DNA of 64,000 nucleotides from Roseovarius bejariae (GTDB lineage Bacteria > Pseudomonadota > Alphaproteobacteria > Rhodobacterales > Rhodobacteraceae), in contig NZ_SZWE01000001.1 in NCBI RefSeq assembly GCF_009669325.1, positions 1,865,501 to 1,929,500 of the forward strand. Direction: 5' to 3'. Positions 18,865 through 26,890 of this stretch are shown piece after piece (within the stretch, counting starts at the first letter, position 1; each line of letters begins with the position of its first letter). The notes beneath the pieces are model-generated. The model ran no database searches. It was given only the letters and a program-made list of their open reading frames with translations, and was not told the origin of the DNA. Position numbers and translations under genes: made by a program.

Positions 18865-20151
18865 ATGGGAATGGTGAATAGTTTCGCGGCCAAAGACAGT
18901 CCAAAAGCATCGCCGGATTTTGCAATGCGCAGGGTTCTCGTGGTGGATGACAGCCGCGCGCAAAGGCGCATTTTGTCTGCCTCTCTGCAACGCTGGGGTT
19001 TTTCCGTAAGAGAGGCCGCATCAGGCCTCGAAGCCTTGACAATCTGCCGCGACGATCCGCCCGACCTGGTGATGAGCGACTGGATGATGCCGGGTATGGA
19101 TGGCCTGGAATTTTGCCGTGAATTCCGGGCCATGCGGCGTGACAGCTATGGTTATTTCATTCTTCTGACGTCCAAAAGCGGCAAGGAAGAGATCGCCCAT
19201 GGCCTTGATGCCGGGGCCGATGATTTTCTAACCAAGCCGGTGAATGCCTCGGAACTACGCGCGCGTATCGCTGCGGGCGATCGTATCCTGCGGATGGAGC
19301 GGGAACTGACCGAGAAGAACCGTTTGGTCAAATCCACACTGGATGAATTGCAGTCCCTCTACGATGCGCTCGACAATGATTTGATCGAGGCGAAGAAGTT
19401 GCAACAATCCTTGGTCAGCGATCGTCATCGCGATTTCGGGCCTGCCGAGGTTTCGCTCATGCTGCGATCCAGTGGCCATGTGGGGGGTGATCTGGTCGGG
19501 TTCTTCCCGGTCACTTCCACACGCATTGGGTTATACGGAATCGACGTGTCAGGGCATGGGATCAGTTCGGCCCTGATGACGGCGCGCCTTGCGGGTTACC
19601 TATCCGCGGTGTCGCCGGATCAGAACGTCGCGCTGCGCCGTATGCCGGACGGGTCATATGCCCTGAAACCTCCGGGTGAAACCATTGCCGCGCTCAATCA
19701 AATGGTCCTGAACGAAATGGAGACCGAACATTACTTTACCCTGCTTCTGGCCGATGTGAACCTGTCTACGGGAAAGGTAACCATGGCGCAGGCGGGTCAT
19801 CCCTACCCGGCCTTGCAGCGGGCCAACGGGCGGGTGGAAATGATCGGAACCGGCGGTTTGCCGGTGGGCCTGATCGACGGGGCCGAATACGAGGATTTCG
19901 AGGTTACGATGGCCCCGGGGGATCGGCTCATGATCCATTCCGACGGGGTGGTGGAATGTGCCGACCCGGCTGGTGCCCTGCTGGACGATCCCGGGCTTGC
20001 ACAAATCCTTGCCGAGTTGCGCCAGACACGCGGCATGGCCTGCCTTGAGTCACTGGTCTGGAAACTGGTGGATTTTGCGCACACAGACGACCTGACCGAT
20101 GATGTCTCGGCAATTCTGCTTGAATTCAAGCCAAGCCCCATAGTTGGCTGA
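18865..20151 (+). CDS. Response regulator with PP2C (SpoIIE/RsbU-type) serine phosphatase output
   Basis: A 428-aa two-domain regulator. The N-terminal receiver domain (residues ~22-140) has VVDDS, the phospho-acceptor D72 in VMSDWMMPGMDG, and the conserved lysine in FLTKPV. A coiled-coil helix follows at about 150-190 (RMERELTEKNRLVKSTLDEL). The C-terminal PP2C/SpoIIE phosphatase reads GGDLVGFF, DVSGHGISSAL, AQAGHPYP and DRLMIHSDGVVE. Such proteins typically dephosphorylate anti-anti-sigma factors in partner-switching stress pathways. No RsbV/RsbW gene is in the window. ATG 18865 is used; 18871 or 18925 is possible. Confidence 0.9.
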   Translation: MGMVNSFAAKDSPKASPDFAMRRVLVVDDSRAQRRILSASLQRWGFSVREAASGLEALTICRDDPPDLVMSDWMMPGMDGLEFCREFRAMRRDSYGYFILLTSKSGKEEIAHGLDAGADDFLTKPVNASELRARIAAGDRILRMERELTEKNRLVKSTLDELQSLYDALDNDLIEAKKLQQSLVSDRHRDFGPAEVSLMLRSSGHVGGDLVGFFPVTSTRIGLYGIDVSGHGISSALMTARLAGYLSAVSPDQNVALRRMPDGSYALKPPGETIAALNQMVLNEMETEHYFTLLLADVNLSTGKVTMAQAGHPYPALQRANGRVEMIGTGGLPVGLIDGAEYEDFEVTMAPGDRLMIHSDGVVECADPAGALLDDPGLAQILAELRQTRGMACLESLVWKLVDFAHTDDLTDDVSAILLEFKPSPIVG

Positions 20152-20569
20152 CGAAGTGCCGATCCCCCGCGTTCCCCAGTTCCTGCGCGGCGCGTGCTGG
20201 CTTAGCCCAAACAGGGGTATGTCCGGCCTCGGATGGTGGGCCTAGCGGACGCACGGGCCATGCCATGTAGATCATGCAAAGCTTTTCCGCCCACAGGTCA
20301 TAGTCCGGCATATAGGTGAACCGGCGAAACGCCCCCAACCGGCGCGCCGATCCGATCTTCCACCCGGTTTCCTCGAAAACTTCCCGGTGAAGCGCCTGTA
20401 TCGGCCCCTCCCCCGGGTCAATCCCACCGCCCGGAAGCTGCAATTCGGGGATTGGCTCCGATTGATGCGTCAACAAAAGCCGCCCGTCCCGTGGTAAGAT
20501 CGCGTAAACTCCGGGGCGGCGTGTGTATCGCACGTTAGCGCGGGGTGTTTCGCCAAAGCGCCGTATCAT
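20126..20569 (-). CDS. Nudix hydrolase
   Basis: A 147-aa Nudix enzyme. The Nudix box is complete: GGGIDPGEGPIQALHREV, with FEETGW closing it, at about residues 50-72. The substrate cannot be told from sequence; nucleotide or nucleoside diphosphate derivatives are usual. ATG 20569 (MIRRFGETP) has a GGGGGA upstream; the longer open frame crosses the divergent hslO promoter region and is unlikely. Its 3' end overlaps the convergent PP2C regulator gene by 26 bp. Confidence 0.88.
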   Translation of the reverse strand: MIRRFGETPRANVRYTRRPGVYAILPRDGRLLLTHQSEPIPELQLPGGGIDPGEGPIQALHREVFEETGWKIGSARRLGAFRRFTYMPDYDLWAEKLCMIYMAWPVRPLGPPSEAGHTPVWAKPARAAQELGNAGDRHFVSQLWGLA

Positions 20570-20648
20570 GCCACATCCCCCCTTGGACCTTGCCTTGATG
20601 GTTATATATAGACGCGATATGCCAACTTCCGGCAGACAAGGAAACCCC

Positions 20649-21641
20649 ATGACTCTCGGACAAAAAATCGCTTGGGACGACACGATCCTGCCGTTCCAGC
20701 TGGACAATGCGGATATTCGCGGCCGGGTGGCGCGGCTGGATGGTGTGCTTGATGGCATCCTCAAGCAGCACGATTACCCCGCCCCGGTCGAGGCCCTGGT
20801 GGCCGAAATGGCCCTGCTGACTGCGCTCATCGGGCAAACGATCAAGCTGCGCTGGAAACTGTCGTTGCAGGTCCAGTCCAAAGGCCCGGTGCGCATGATC
20901 GCCACCGATTACTACGCCCCCGAGGCCGAAGGTGAGCCCGCGCGCATCCGCGCCTATGCCAGCTTTGACCGTGATCGCATTTCCGGTACGCCCTTCGATC
21001 AGGTGGGCGAAGGGTATTTCGCCGTGATGATCGATCAGGGCGAAGGCACCACGCCATATCAGGGGATCACACCGCTTACGGCCGATGGCCTGAGCGCCTG
21101 TGCCGAAGCTTATTTCGCACAGTCCGAACAACTACCGACGCGCTTTTCGCTATCCTTCGGCAAATCCACCGAGGCAGGCGGACAGGAACACTGGCGCGCC
21201 GGTGGCGTCATGCTCCAGCATATGCCAAAAGCTTCGCCCTTTGCCCAAGGCGGCGGATCGGGCGAAGAGGGGCTTTTGACCCCGCAAGACGTGGTGGAAG
21301 GTGACGATGCCGAGAACTGGAACCGCGCCAACACGCTTTTGGATACGGTTGACGATCTTGAGCTGATCGGTCCCTCGGTCGCGCCCACAGACCTTCTGGT
21401 GCGGCTTTTCCACGAGGAAGCCCCGCGCGTTTTCGATATGCAGCCCGTGCGCTTTGGTTGTACCTGCTCCGAAGATCGGGTGCGCAACAGCCTGTCGATC
21501 TATTCGGCCAAGGACATCGAGAAGATGACCACCGAAGAAGGGGTGCTGACCGCCGATTGCCAATTCTGCGGGGCCCATTACCGCATGGATCCCAGCACAC
21601 TGGGCTTCGATGCGCAAAATCCACCCGGTGATGATGATTGA
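20649..21641 (+). CDS. hslO: Hsp33 redox-regulated holdase chaperone
   Basis: Hsp33 (330 aa) is a cytosolic chaperone that unfolds and becomes active on oxidation. The four zinc-binding cysteines are present near the C-terminus as CTC in RFGCTCSED and CQFC in TADCQFCGAHYRM, the CXC...CXXC signature. The N-terminal substrate-binding domain includes GQTIKLRWKLSLQVQ and GPVRMIATDY. ATG 20649 is the family start; the open frame upstream has no similarity. It overlaps the next Nudix gene by 11 bp in a plus-strand run to rlmD. Confidence 0.95.
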   Translation: MTLGQKIAWDDTILPFQLDNADIRGRVARLDGVLDGILKQHDYPAPVEALVAEMALLTALIGQTIKLRWKLSLQVQSKGPVRMIATDYYAPEAEGEPARIRAYASFDRDRISGTPFDQVGEGYFAVMIDQGEGTTPYQGITPLTADGLSACAEAYFAQSEQLPTRFSLSFGKSTEAGGQEHWRAGGVMLQHMPKASPFAQGGGSGEEGLLTPQDVVEGDDAENWNRANTLLDTVDDLELIGPSVAPTDLLVRLFHEEAPRVFDMQPVRFGCTCSEDRVRNSLSIYSAKDIEKMTTEEGVLTADCQFCGAHYRMDPSTLGFDAQNPPGDDD

Positions 21642-22233
21642 TCCGATCACCCATGTAACCCGTGCCTTGGCCAAGGCACGGCTGGATACGTCGGATTACG
21701 ACCTGAATCCCGATATTGTTCTTCCTGCGGGCCGGAAACTTCGGCCTGCGGGGGTTCTGGTGGCGATTGCCGAGGTCAGGACCGGGCCGGTTGTCTACCT
21801 GACGAAACGCTCCTCCGCGCTCAAGCATCATCCGGGGCAGATCGCCTTTCCCGGTGGCAAGCAGGACGAGGGTGATGATGATGTCACCGCCGCCGCCCTT
21901 CGGGAAGCATGGGAGGAAATCGGGCTTGAGCCCGATAATGTCGAGGTTCTGGGTAGCCTGCCCAGCCATGAAACCGTGACCAGCTTCACGGTGACGCCCG
22001 TTGTGGCGCGCATTCGTGCCGGGTTTGACCCGATTGCGGAACCCGGCGAGGTCGAGGAGGTGTTTACCGTTCCACTCTCGCACCTGCTGCACACTGACAA
22101 TTTCCATGTCCAATCCCGCCGTTGGCGTGGCCGGCAGCGGCGGTATTACACTGTGCCCTTTGGCCCCTATTACATCTGGGGGGCGACCGCGCGTATCCTG
22201 CGATCTCTGGCCGACGCGGCGAGGGCGTCATGA
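21631..22233 (+). CDS. CoA pyrophosphatase-type Nudix hydrolase (NUDT7-like)
   Basis: A 200-aa Nudix hydrolase of the coenzyme A pyrophosphatase group. Both signatures are visible: the group-specific LKHHPGQIAFPGGK and the Nudix box continuing through ALREAWEEIGL. It probably hydrolyses CoA or oxidised CoA to phosphopantetheine plus 3',5'-ADP, though this is inferred from family. The start is taken at ATG 21631, overlapping hslO by 11 bp; ATG 21634 is adjacent. Its stop overlaps the cca start as ATGA. Confidence 0.88.
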   Translation: MMIDPITHVTRALAKARLDTSDYDLNPDIVLPAGRKLRPAGVLVAIAEVRTGPVVYLTKRSSALKHHPGQIAFPGGKQDEGDDDVTAAALREAWEEIGLEPDNVEVLGSLPSHETVTSFTVTPVVARIRAGFDPIAEPGEVEEVFTVPLSHLLHTDNFHVQSRRWRGRQRRYYTVPFGPYYIWGATARILRSLADAARAS

Positions 22234-23381
22234 AAGTCACCGGCGACTGGATAACGGCCAAGCCCACCCAAGCGGTGTGCCGGATGCTTGAATCTGCCGG
22301 GTTTCAGGCGCTGTTTGTCGGTGGTTGCGTCCGCAACGCGCTTCTGGAGGCGCCCGTGGCGGACATTGACATCGCAACCGACGCACCGCCCGAAACCGTT
22401 GTTCAACTCGCCGAACAAGCCGGTTTCAAACCTGTTCCAACCGGGATCGAACATGGCACGGTCACGATTGTCTCGGATGGTTTGCCGCATGAGGTGACGA
22501 CCTTCCGCGAAGATGTGGAAACCTTCGGGCGCCATGCCACCGTGGCCTTTTCCACGGATGTTGCCGAGGATGCGCGGCGCCGCGATTTCACGATGAACGC
22601 GCTTTACGCCCGGTCGGACGGTACGGTGATCGACCCCTTGGGCGGTCTGCCTGACCTCAAGGCGCGGCGTGTGCGCTTCATTGAAGACCCGGGTCAGCGT
22701 ATTCGTGAAGATTACCTGCGTATCCTCCGGTTTTTCCGGTTCCACGCATGGTACGGTGACCCGCAGGCCGGATTGGATGCCGAGGGCCTGGCGGCTGTTG
22801 CACAGCATCTGGATGGGCTGTCCGGCCTGTCACGCGAAAGGGTCGGGGCCGAGTTCGTCAAGCTGTTGTCGGCCCCCGATCCGGCCCCGTCCGTCGCGGC
22901 CATGCGGGCCTGCGGGGTCTTGATGGCTGTCTTGCCCGGGGCGGATGATCGCGCCCTCGCGCCCTTGGTGCACTTGGAAGGCATGGCCGGGGCGGCCCCC
23001 GACGGGATGCGGCGGCTTGCGGCGCTGGGCGGTGACGCCCTGCAAGAACGGTTTCGCCTGAGCAAGGCGCAGGCCCGTCGCGCGACCATGCTGCGCTCCG
23101 AGGCTACGGGCCTGCGGGCACCTGCCGAACTGGGCTACAGGTTTGGTGAAACGGATGGTCAGGACATCCTGCTATTGCGTGCCGCGCTTCTGGAACAGCC
23201 TTGGAGTGACGATGATTTGGAACCGCTGCGCAAAGGCGCGACGGTAAGCTTCCCGCTCAAGGCCGCCGACCTGATGCCGGCCTATGAAGGCCCTCGATTG
23301 GGGGAGCGCTTGCGCGAACTGGAGCAACGCTGGATCGACTCGGGCTTCGCGCTGACCCGCGACGACATGCTGGCGGAGTAA
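22230..23381 (+). CDS. cca: CCA tRNA nucleotidyltransferase / poly(A) polymerase family protein
   Basis: A 383-aa class II nucleotidyltransferase that adds or repairs tRNA 3' CCA ends. The head domain has LFVGGCVRNALLEAP, the catalytic pair DIDIA, then RRRDFTMNALYA and the nucleotide-binding EDYLRILRFFRFHA. The C-terminal part is helical (residues ~240-383). It starts in the ATGA overlap with the preceding Nudix gene. The only tRNA in this window (tRNA-Leu, 52309) already encodes its CCA, which suggests a repair role at least for that tRNA. Confidence 0.94.
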   Translation: MKVTGDWITAKPTQAVCRMLESAGFQALFVGGCVRNALLEAPVADIDIATDAPPETVVQLAEQAGFKPVPTGIEHGTVTIVSDGLPHEVTTFREDVETFGRHATVAFSTDVAEDARRRDFTMNALYARSDGTVIDPLGGLPDLKARRVRFIEDPGQRIREDYLRILRFFRFHAWYGDPQAGLDAEGLAAVAQHLDGLSGLSRERVGAEFVKLLSAPDPAPSVAAMRACGVLMAVLPGADDRALAPLVHLEGMAGAAPDGMRRLAALGGDALQERFRLSKAQARRATMLRSEATGLRAPAELGYRFGETDGQDILLLRAALLEQPWSDDDLEPLRKGATVSFPLKAADLMPAYEGPRLGERLRELEQRWIDSGFALTRDDMLAE

Positions 23382-23385
23382 CGCA

Positions 23386-24603
23386 ATGGATCAATACCAC
23401 ATCACACGCTTGGGCCACCGTGGAGATGGCATTGCCGAAGGCCCGCTTTTTGCCCCGCTCACTCTTCCGGGGGAGGTTGTGACGGCCCGGCGCGATGGTG
23501 ATCAGCTGCGCGATGTCAAAATTGTCACGCCGTCCGAGCATCGCGTTGCCCCGCCCTGTCGCCATTTCAAATCCTGTGGCGGCTGCCAGCTTCAGCATGC
23601 CTCGGATGCCTTCGTGGCAGATTGGAAGGTCGAGGTCGTGCGCACCGCCCTTACCGCACAAGGGATCGAGGCCGATTTCGCGCCGATCCATGTTTCCCCG
23701 CCCCTTTCCCGCCGCCGTGCCACATTCGCGGCGCGCCGCACGAAAAAGGGCGCCATGGCAGGTTTTCATGCCAAGGGGTCGGATGTGATCACCGACATCC
23801 CCGGATGCCAGTTGTTACATCCCGATCTGTTACAGGCACGCCCGGTGGCCGAAGCACTGGCCATGGCCGGGGCCAGCCGAAAACATAGTCTTGATGTAGC
23901 GGTCACCCTGACCCGCAACGGTTTGGATGTTGCCGTGAGCGGTGGCAAGCCCTTGGATGGTCCGCTTCGATTGGAACTGGCGCAATTGGCCGAGGCCCAT
24001 GATCTCGCCCGCCTCGCGTGGGAGGACGAGGTGATCGCAACCCGCCTTCCGCCCGAACAGGATTTCGGCGGGGTCACTGTCACTCCTCCACCCGGGGCCT
24101 TTTTGCAGGCTACGCAGGATGGGGAGGCCGCGTTGCGAAATGAAGTTGTCCAAATCACCAAGGGCGCCAAGCGTATCGTCGATCTTTTCGCCGGATGCGG
24201 CACCTTTGCCCTGCCGCTTGCCAAACAGGCCGAGGTGCACGCCATCGAAGGCGACCCGGCGATGATGGCGTCCCTTGATACGGGGTGGCGACATGCGCAC
24301 GGCCTGAAGGCGGTCAGCCATGAGGCGCGCGACCTGTTCCGCCGCCCGCTGATGCCGGATGAACTTAAAACCTTCGATGCGGCGGTGATCGACCCTCCAC
24401 GCGCCGGGGCCGAGGCGCAGATCGCGGAACTTTGCCAATCTGATATTCCGGTCATCGCGCATGTTTCGTGCAACCCGGCAAGCTTTGCCCGCGATGCACG
24501 CGCCCTGTTGAGCGCGGGGTTCAAGATGGGTCCGGTGCAGGTTGTCGATCAATTCCGCTGGTCGGCGCATGTTGAAATGGTGGCCGCATTCCAACGGTCG
24601 TGA
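23386..24603 (+). CDS. RumA/RlmD-like 23S rRNA (uracil-5-)-methyltransferase family protein
   Basis: A 405-aa SAM-dependent RNA m5U methyltransferase. Iron-sulfur cluster cysteines are visible as CRHFKSCGGC (CX5CX2C, residues ~64-73) with a fourth candidate in IPGCQLLHP. The methyltransferase part has DLFAGCGTFALPLA (SAM motif I), VIDPPRAGAEAQI and the catalytic cysteine in VSCNPASFARDA. The N-terminal region is a TRAM-like segment (GHRGDGIAE). RlmD is the closest match, but the exact target base is not known. It is the last gene of the hslO-Nudix-cca run, 4 bp after cca. Confidence 0.88.
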   Translation: MDQYHITRLGHRGDGIAEGPLFAPLTLPGEVVTARRDGDQLRDVKIVTPSEHRVAPPCRHFKSCGGCQLQHASDAFVADWKVEVVRTALTAQGIEADFAPIHVSPPLSRRRATFAARRTKKGAMAGFHAKGSDVITDIPGCQLLHPDLLQARPVAEALAMAGASRKHSLDVAVTLTRNGLDVAVSGGKPLDGPLRLELAQLAEAHDLARLAWEDEVIATRLPPEQDFGGVTVTPPPGAFLQATQDGEAALRNEVVQITKGAKRIVDLFAGCGTFALPLAKQAEVHAIEGDPAMMASLDTGWRHAHGLKAVSHEARDLFRRPLMPDELKTFDAAVIDPPRAGAEAQIAELCQSDIPVIAHVSCNPASFARDARALLSAGFKMGPVQVVDQFRWSAHVEMVAAFQRS

Positions 24604-24682
24604 CCGGGGTCACGATTTCCCTTTTTGAATTCGCGGCAGACGGGTTAAAATGCGGGCGAGACAGGAAAACAGGTTAACCGAG

Positions 24683-25186
24683 ATGCGTATTCTGAAACTG
24701 ATTCTGGCTGGCTTTTTATGCCTTGGCCTTGCCGCTTGCAGTTCGAAATTCAAAACCTACAACGGCCCCGAGGTGACGCGCGTCATCGTCAACAAGGGCG
24801 ACCGCGAGTTGTATCTGCTGCACCATGACAAGGTGCTGAAGAACTATGACATCGACCTGGGTTTCGCACCCGCCGGGCACAAGCAATTCGAAGGGGACGG
24901 CAAAACCCCCGAAGGCCACTACGTGATCGACCGCCGCAATCCGAATAGTGAATTTCACCTCTCCGTCGGCATTTCCTATCCCAATCGCAAGGATATCGCC
25001 TTTGCCACGTCGCAGGGCAAAAGCCCAGGTGGCGACATTTTCATTCATGGGCAGCCAAACGCCAAGGGCCTACTGGAACGGACCGACCCGGATTGGACCG
25101 CAGGCTGTATCTCGGTCAAGAATCGCGAGATCGAGGATATCTATGCCATGGTCAAAAACGGCACCCCGATCAGTATCTACCCCTGA
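24683..25186 (+). CDS. L,D-transpeptidase family lipoprotein (YkuD domain)
   Basis: A 167-aa envelope protein with a lipoprotein signal (lipobox LGLAAC) followed by a YkuD-type catalytic domain. The conserved IFIHGQPN histidine motif and AGCISV (catalytic cysteine about residue 142) are present. L,D-transpeptidases form 3-3 crosslinks or attach proteins to peptidoglycan; others are carboxypeptidases, and the specific activity here is unknown. ATG 24683 has AGG upstream. The convergent CAP lipoprotein gene ends 9 bp away. A second L,D-transpeptidase lies just beyond. Confidence 0.9.
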   Translation: MRILKLILAGFLCLGLAACSSKFKTYNGPEVTRVIVNKGDRELYLLHHDKVLKNYDIDLGFAPAGHKQFEGDGKTPEGHYVIDRRNPNSEFHLSVGISYPNRKDIAFATSQGKSPGGDIFIHGQPNAKGLLERTDPDWTAGCISVKNREIEDIYAMVKNGTPISIYP

Positions 25187-25195
25187 TCGCCGGGC

Positions 25196-25711
25196 TTATT
25201 TGCCCAGGACCATGGTCCACCAGATCTTGCCGTTGTCTTCTTGAAGCCAAGCAAAGCCCATGTCGCGGGCCTCGGGGGACAGGATGACATTGCGGGTGGT
25301 GTCTTTTTCCATCCACGCGGCCAGAGTCTCGGTTTCGGTCTCATAGGTTTCCGAAATGGTCTCGCCCACAAGCTGCCCGGCATATCCGACCCGGCGCACC
25401 CGGTCGATCGGCGAAGAGCCGTCCGAGCCAAAGTGCCATGGGCGGTTCTGGATCGACATATCGCGCGAATGGGTCGCTGCCGCAGCGTTGAGTTGCGAAT
25501 TCAGTTGCACCGAAGGCACGCCCGCGGCTTCGCGAAGGGCATTGACCGAATCCAACATGCGGTACTGAATTTTCGCGGTCTCGCCGGAACGAATGCGATA
25601 AACCTTGGGCAGCGGCTTGCCATCTGGCCCAAGTGTCGGCTCCGGCGGGGTGGTCGCACAGGCCGAAAGTACCATCAAAGCCGAAAGAAGAAGTCCGGAA
25701 ATACGTATCAT
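25196..25711 (-). CDS. CAP/SCP-domain lipoprotein
   Basis: A 171-aa predicted outer-envelope lipoprotein (signal MIRISGLLLSALMVLSAC). After a short Pro-rich spacer it carries a CAP domain: MLDSVNALREAAGVPSV, then LNAAAATHSRDMS and WHFGSDGSSP. The C-terminal WMEKDTTRNVILSPEARDMG fits bacterial CAP proteins. The family's function in bacteria is poorly understood. It sits between two L,D-transpeptidase genes, convergent with one and divergent from the other, which suggests a cell-wall role. Confidence 0.88.
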   Translation of the reverse strand: MIRISGLLLSALMVLSACATTPPEPTLGPDGKPLPKVYRIRSGETAKIQYRMLDSVNALREAAGVPSVQLNSQLNAAAATHSRDMSIQNRPWHFGSDGSSPIDRVRRVGYAGQLVGETISETYETETETLAAWMEKDTTRNVILSPEARDMGFAWLQEDNGKIWWTMVLGK

Positions 25712-25882
25712 ATCTGCCTGCCACCCGTGCTGTTGCTTGCGCGATAGCAGTAACCAAACCGCCGTTGCGATTCAAACCCACATCTGCGTGACTTTGCCGA
25801 TTAACGTTTCTTTGAATTGCGACTGCGACATTCGCGCCATATATTCCAGCACAAGTCAGATAGCCAAGAATGGAGTTCGAGT

Positions 25883-26485
25883 ATGGCCATCAAGTACTCA
25901 AATGGCATGAGCCGACGGGCTTTCATGGCCGGGACGGCTGCGGCCGTCGGGTCGCCGGTCTTGGCACAGGATGTCACGGGCGATGAAACCGTCGAGATCG
26001 AACGTGACGTAACCACCAGCGTACGGCGCAATATTTCCAGTTTCCGCACGCTGGATTGGCAACCCTATTTCTCGAACCTGAAAAACGGTGCAATCCTTGT
26101 CGATATCGACTCGCGTGCGCTGCATTTCTGGTCGGAAGACGGCGAGACCTACAAACTTTACCCGTCCAGTGTCCCGTTGACCGAGGATTTGACGCGCCGG
26201 GGCCGGACACGTGTGGTGCGCAAGGTCGAAGGCCCCGACTGGCGCCCGACACCCTCGATGCTCAAGCGCAACCCCGATTGGCCGCCCTATGTGCCCCCCG
26301 GTCCGGAGAATCCGCTTGGCACGCACGCCCTTTACCTGAGCTGGACCTATTACCGTATCCACGGAACCCACGACACGCGTAAAATCGGGCGGCGTTCGTC
26401 AAATGGTTGTATCGGCCTCTATAATCAGCACATCGCAGAACTCTTCGGGATGACCAAAGTCGGTACACAAGTGTTGCTTATTTGA
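25883..26485 (+). CDS. L,D-transpeptidase with twin-arginine-like signal (YkuD domain)
   Basis: A 200-aa YkuD-domain protein. The N-terminus MSRRAFMAGTAAAVG followed by SPVLA resembles a Tat signal peptide with an RR pair. The catalytic region reads YRIHGTHDTRKIG and SSNGCIGL, with the nucleophilic cysteine near residue 176. GTHALYLSW also matches YbiS/ErfK-type enzymes. It probably works in the periplasm on peptidoglycan. ATG 25883 is preferred to the upstream extension, which falls in the divergent promoter region shared with the CAP gene. Confidence 0.9.
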   Translation: MAIKYSNGMSRRAFMAGTAAAVGSPVLAQDVTGDETVEIERDVTTSVRRNISSFRTLDWQPYFSNLKNGAILVDIDSRALHFWSEDGETYKLYPSSVPLTEDLTRRGRTRVVRKVEGPDWRPTPSMLKRNPDWPPYVPPGPENPLGTHALYLSWTYYRIHGTHDTRKIGRRSSNGCIGLYNQHIAELFGMTKVGTQVLLI

Positions 26486-26627
26486 CGAAATTCCGCCGTA
26501 TCTTGCTACCCATGGCACAAGATGAGTTTGCATTCCCTCCGGTTTGCTGATTAGAAAAATCTCACGAGGTAAGTCTTGGGTGCCTGCCGTCGTTTGAATT
26601 TCGGTAGGCCAATATCTGGAGGATACT

Positions 26628-26816
26628 ATGAAAAAACTCGTTCTCGCCGCTGCAATGGCAGCCGCCGCTTCGACCGCCACTGCTGGCAACATGGAAGAGC
26701 CGGTAATGGAAGCACCCGTCGTTGTTGAAGAAACCACCGCAAGCTCGTCGGCAGCTGGCGTTTGGGTTCCGCTGGTTCTGCTCGCCATCGTGGCAGCAGT
26801 TGTCGCAGCCGACTAA
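26628..26816 (+). CDS. Small secreted or membrane protein, unknown function
   Basis: A 62-aa protein with no recognised family. Residues 1-~19 look like a signal peptide (MKKLVLAAAMAAAASTATA), followed by an acidic stretch (EEPVMEAPVVVEETTA) and a C-terminal hydrophobic helix (VPLVLLAIVAAVVA). The ribosome-binding site CTGGAGGATACT is strong and a clear intrinsic terminator follows, so it is very likely a real, separately expressed gene. It would sit in the inner membrane with an acidic periplasmic segment. Nothing further can be said about its role. Confidence 0.8.
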   Translation: MKKLVLAAAMAAAASTATAGNMEEPVMEAPVVVEETTASSSAAGVWVPLVLLAIVAAVVAAD

Positions 26817-26841
26817 TCGGTCGCACGACAAAGCAAACGAA

Positions 26842-26870
26842 AAAGGCAGTGGTTATCCACTGCCTTTTTT
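26842..26870 (+). terminator. Intrinsic terminator after the small membrane protein gene
   Basis: AAAGGCAGTGG and CCACTGCCTTT form an 11-bp stem with a short TTAT loop, followed by TTTT. It is well placed 26 bp after the stop codon at 26816 and would also serve hemH on the other strand. Confidence 0.9.
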
Positions 26871-26890
26871 GATTCCGGGGGATGGCCCGA

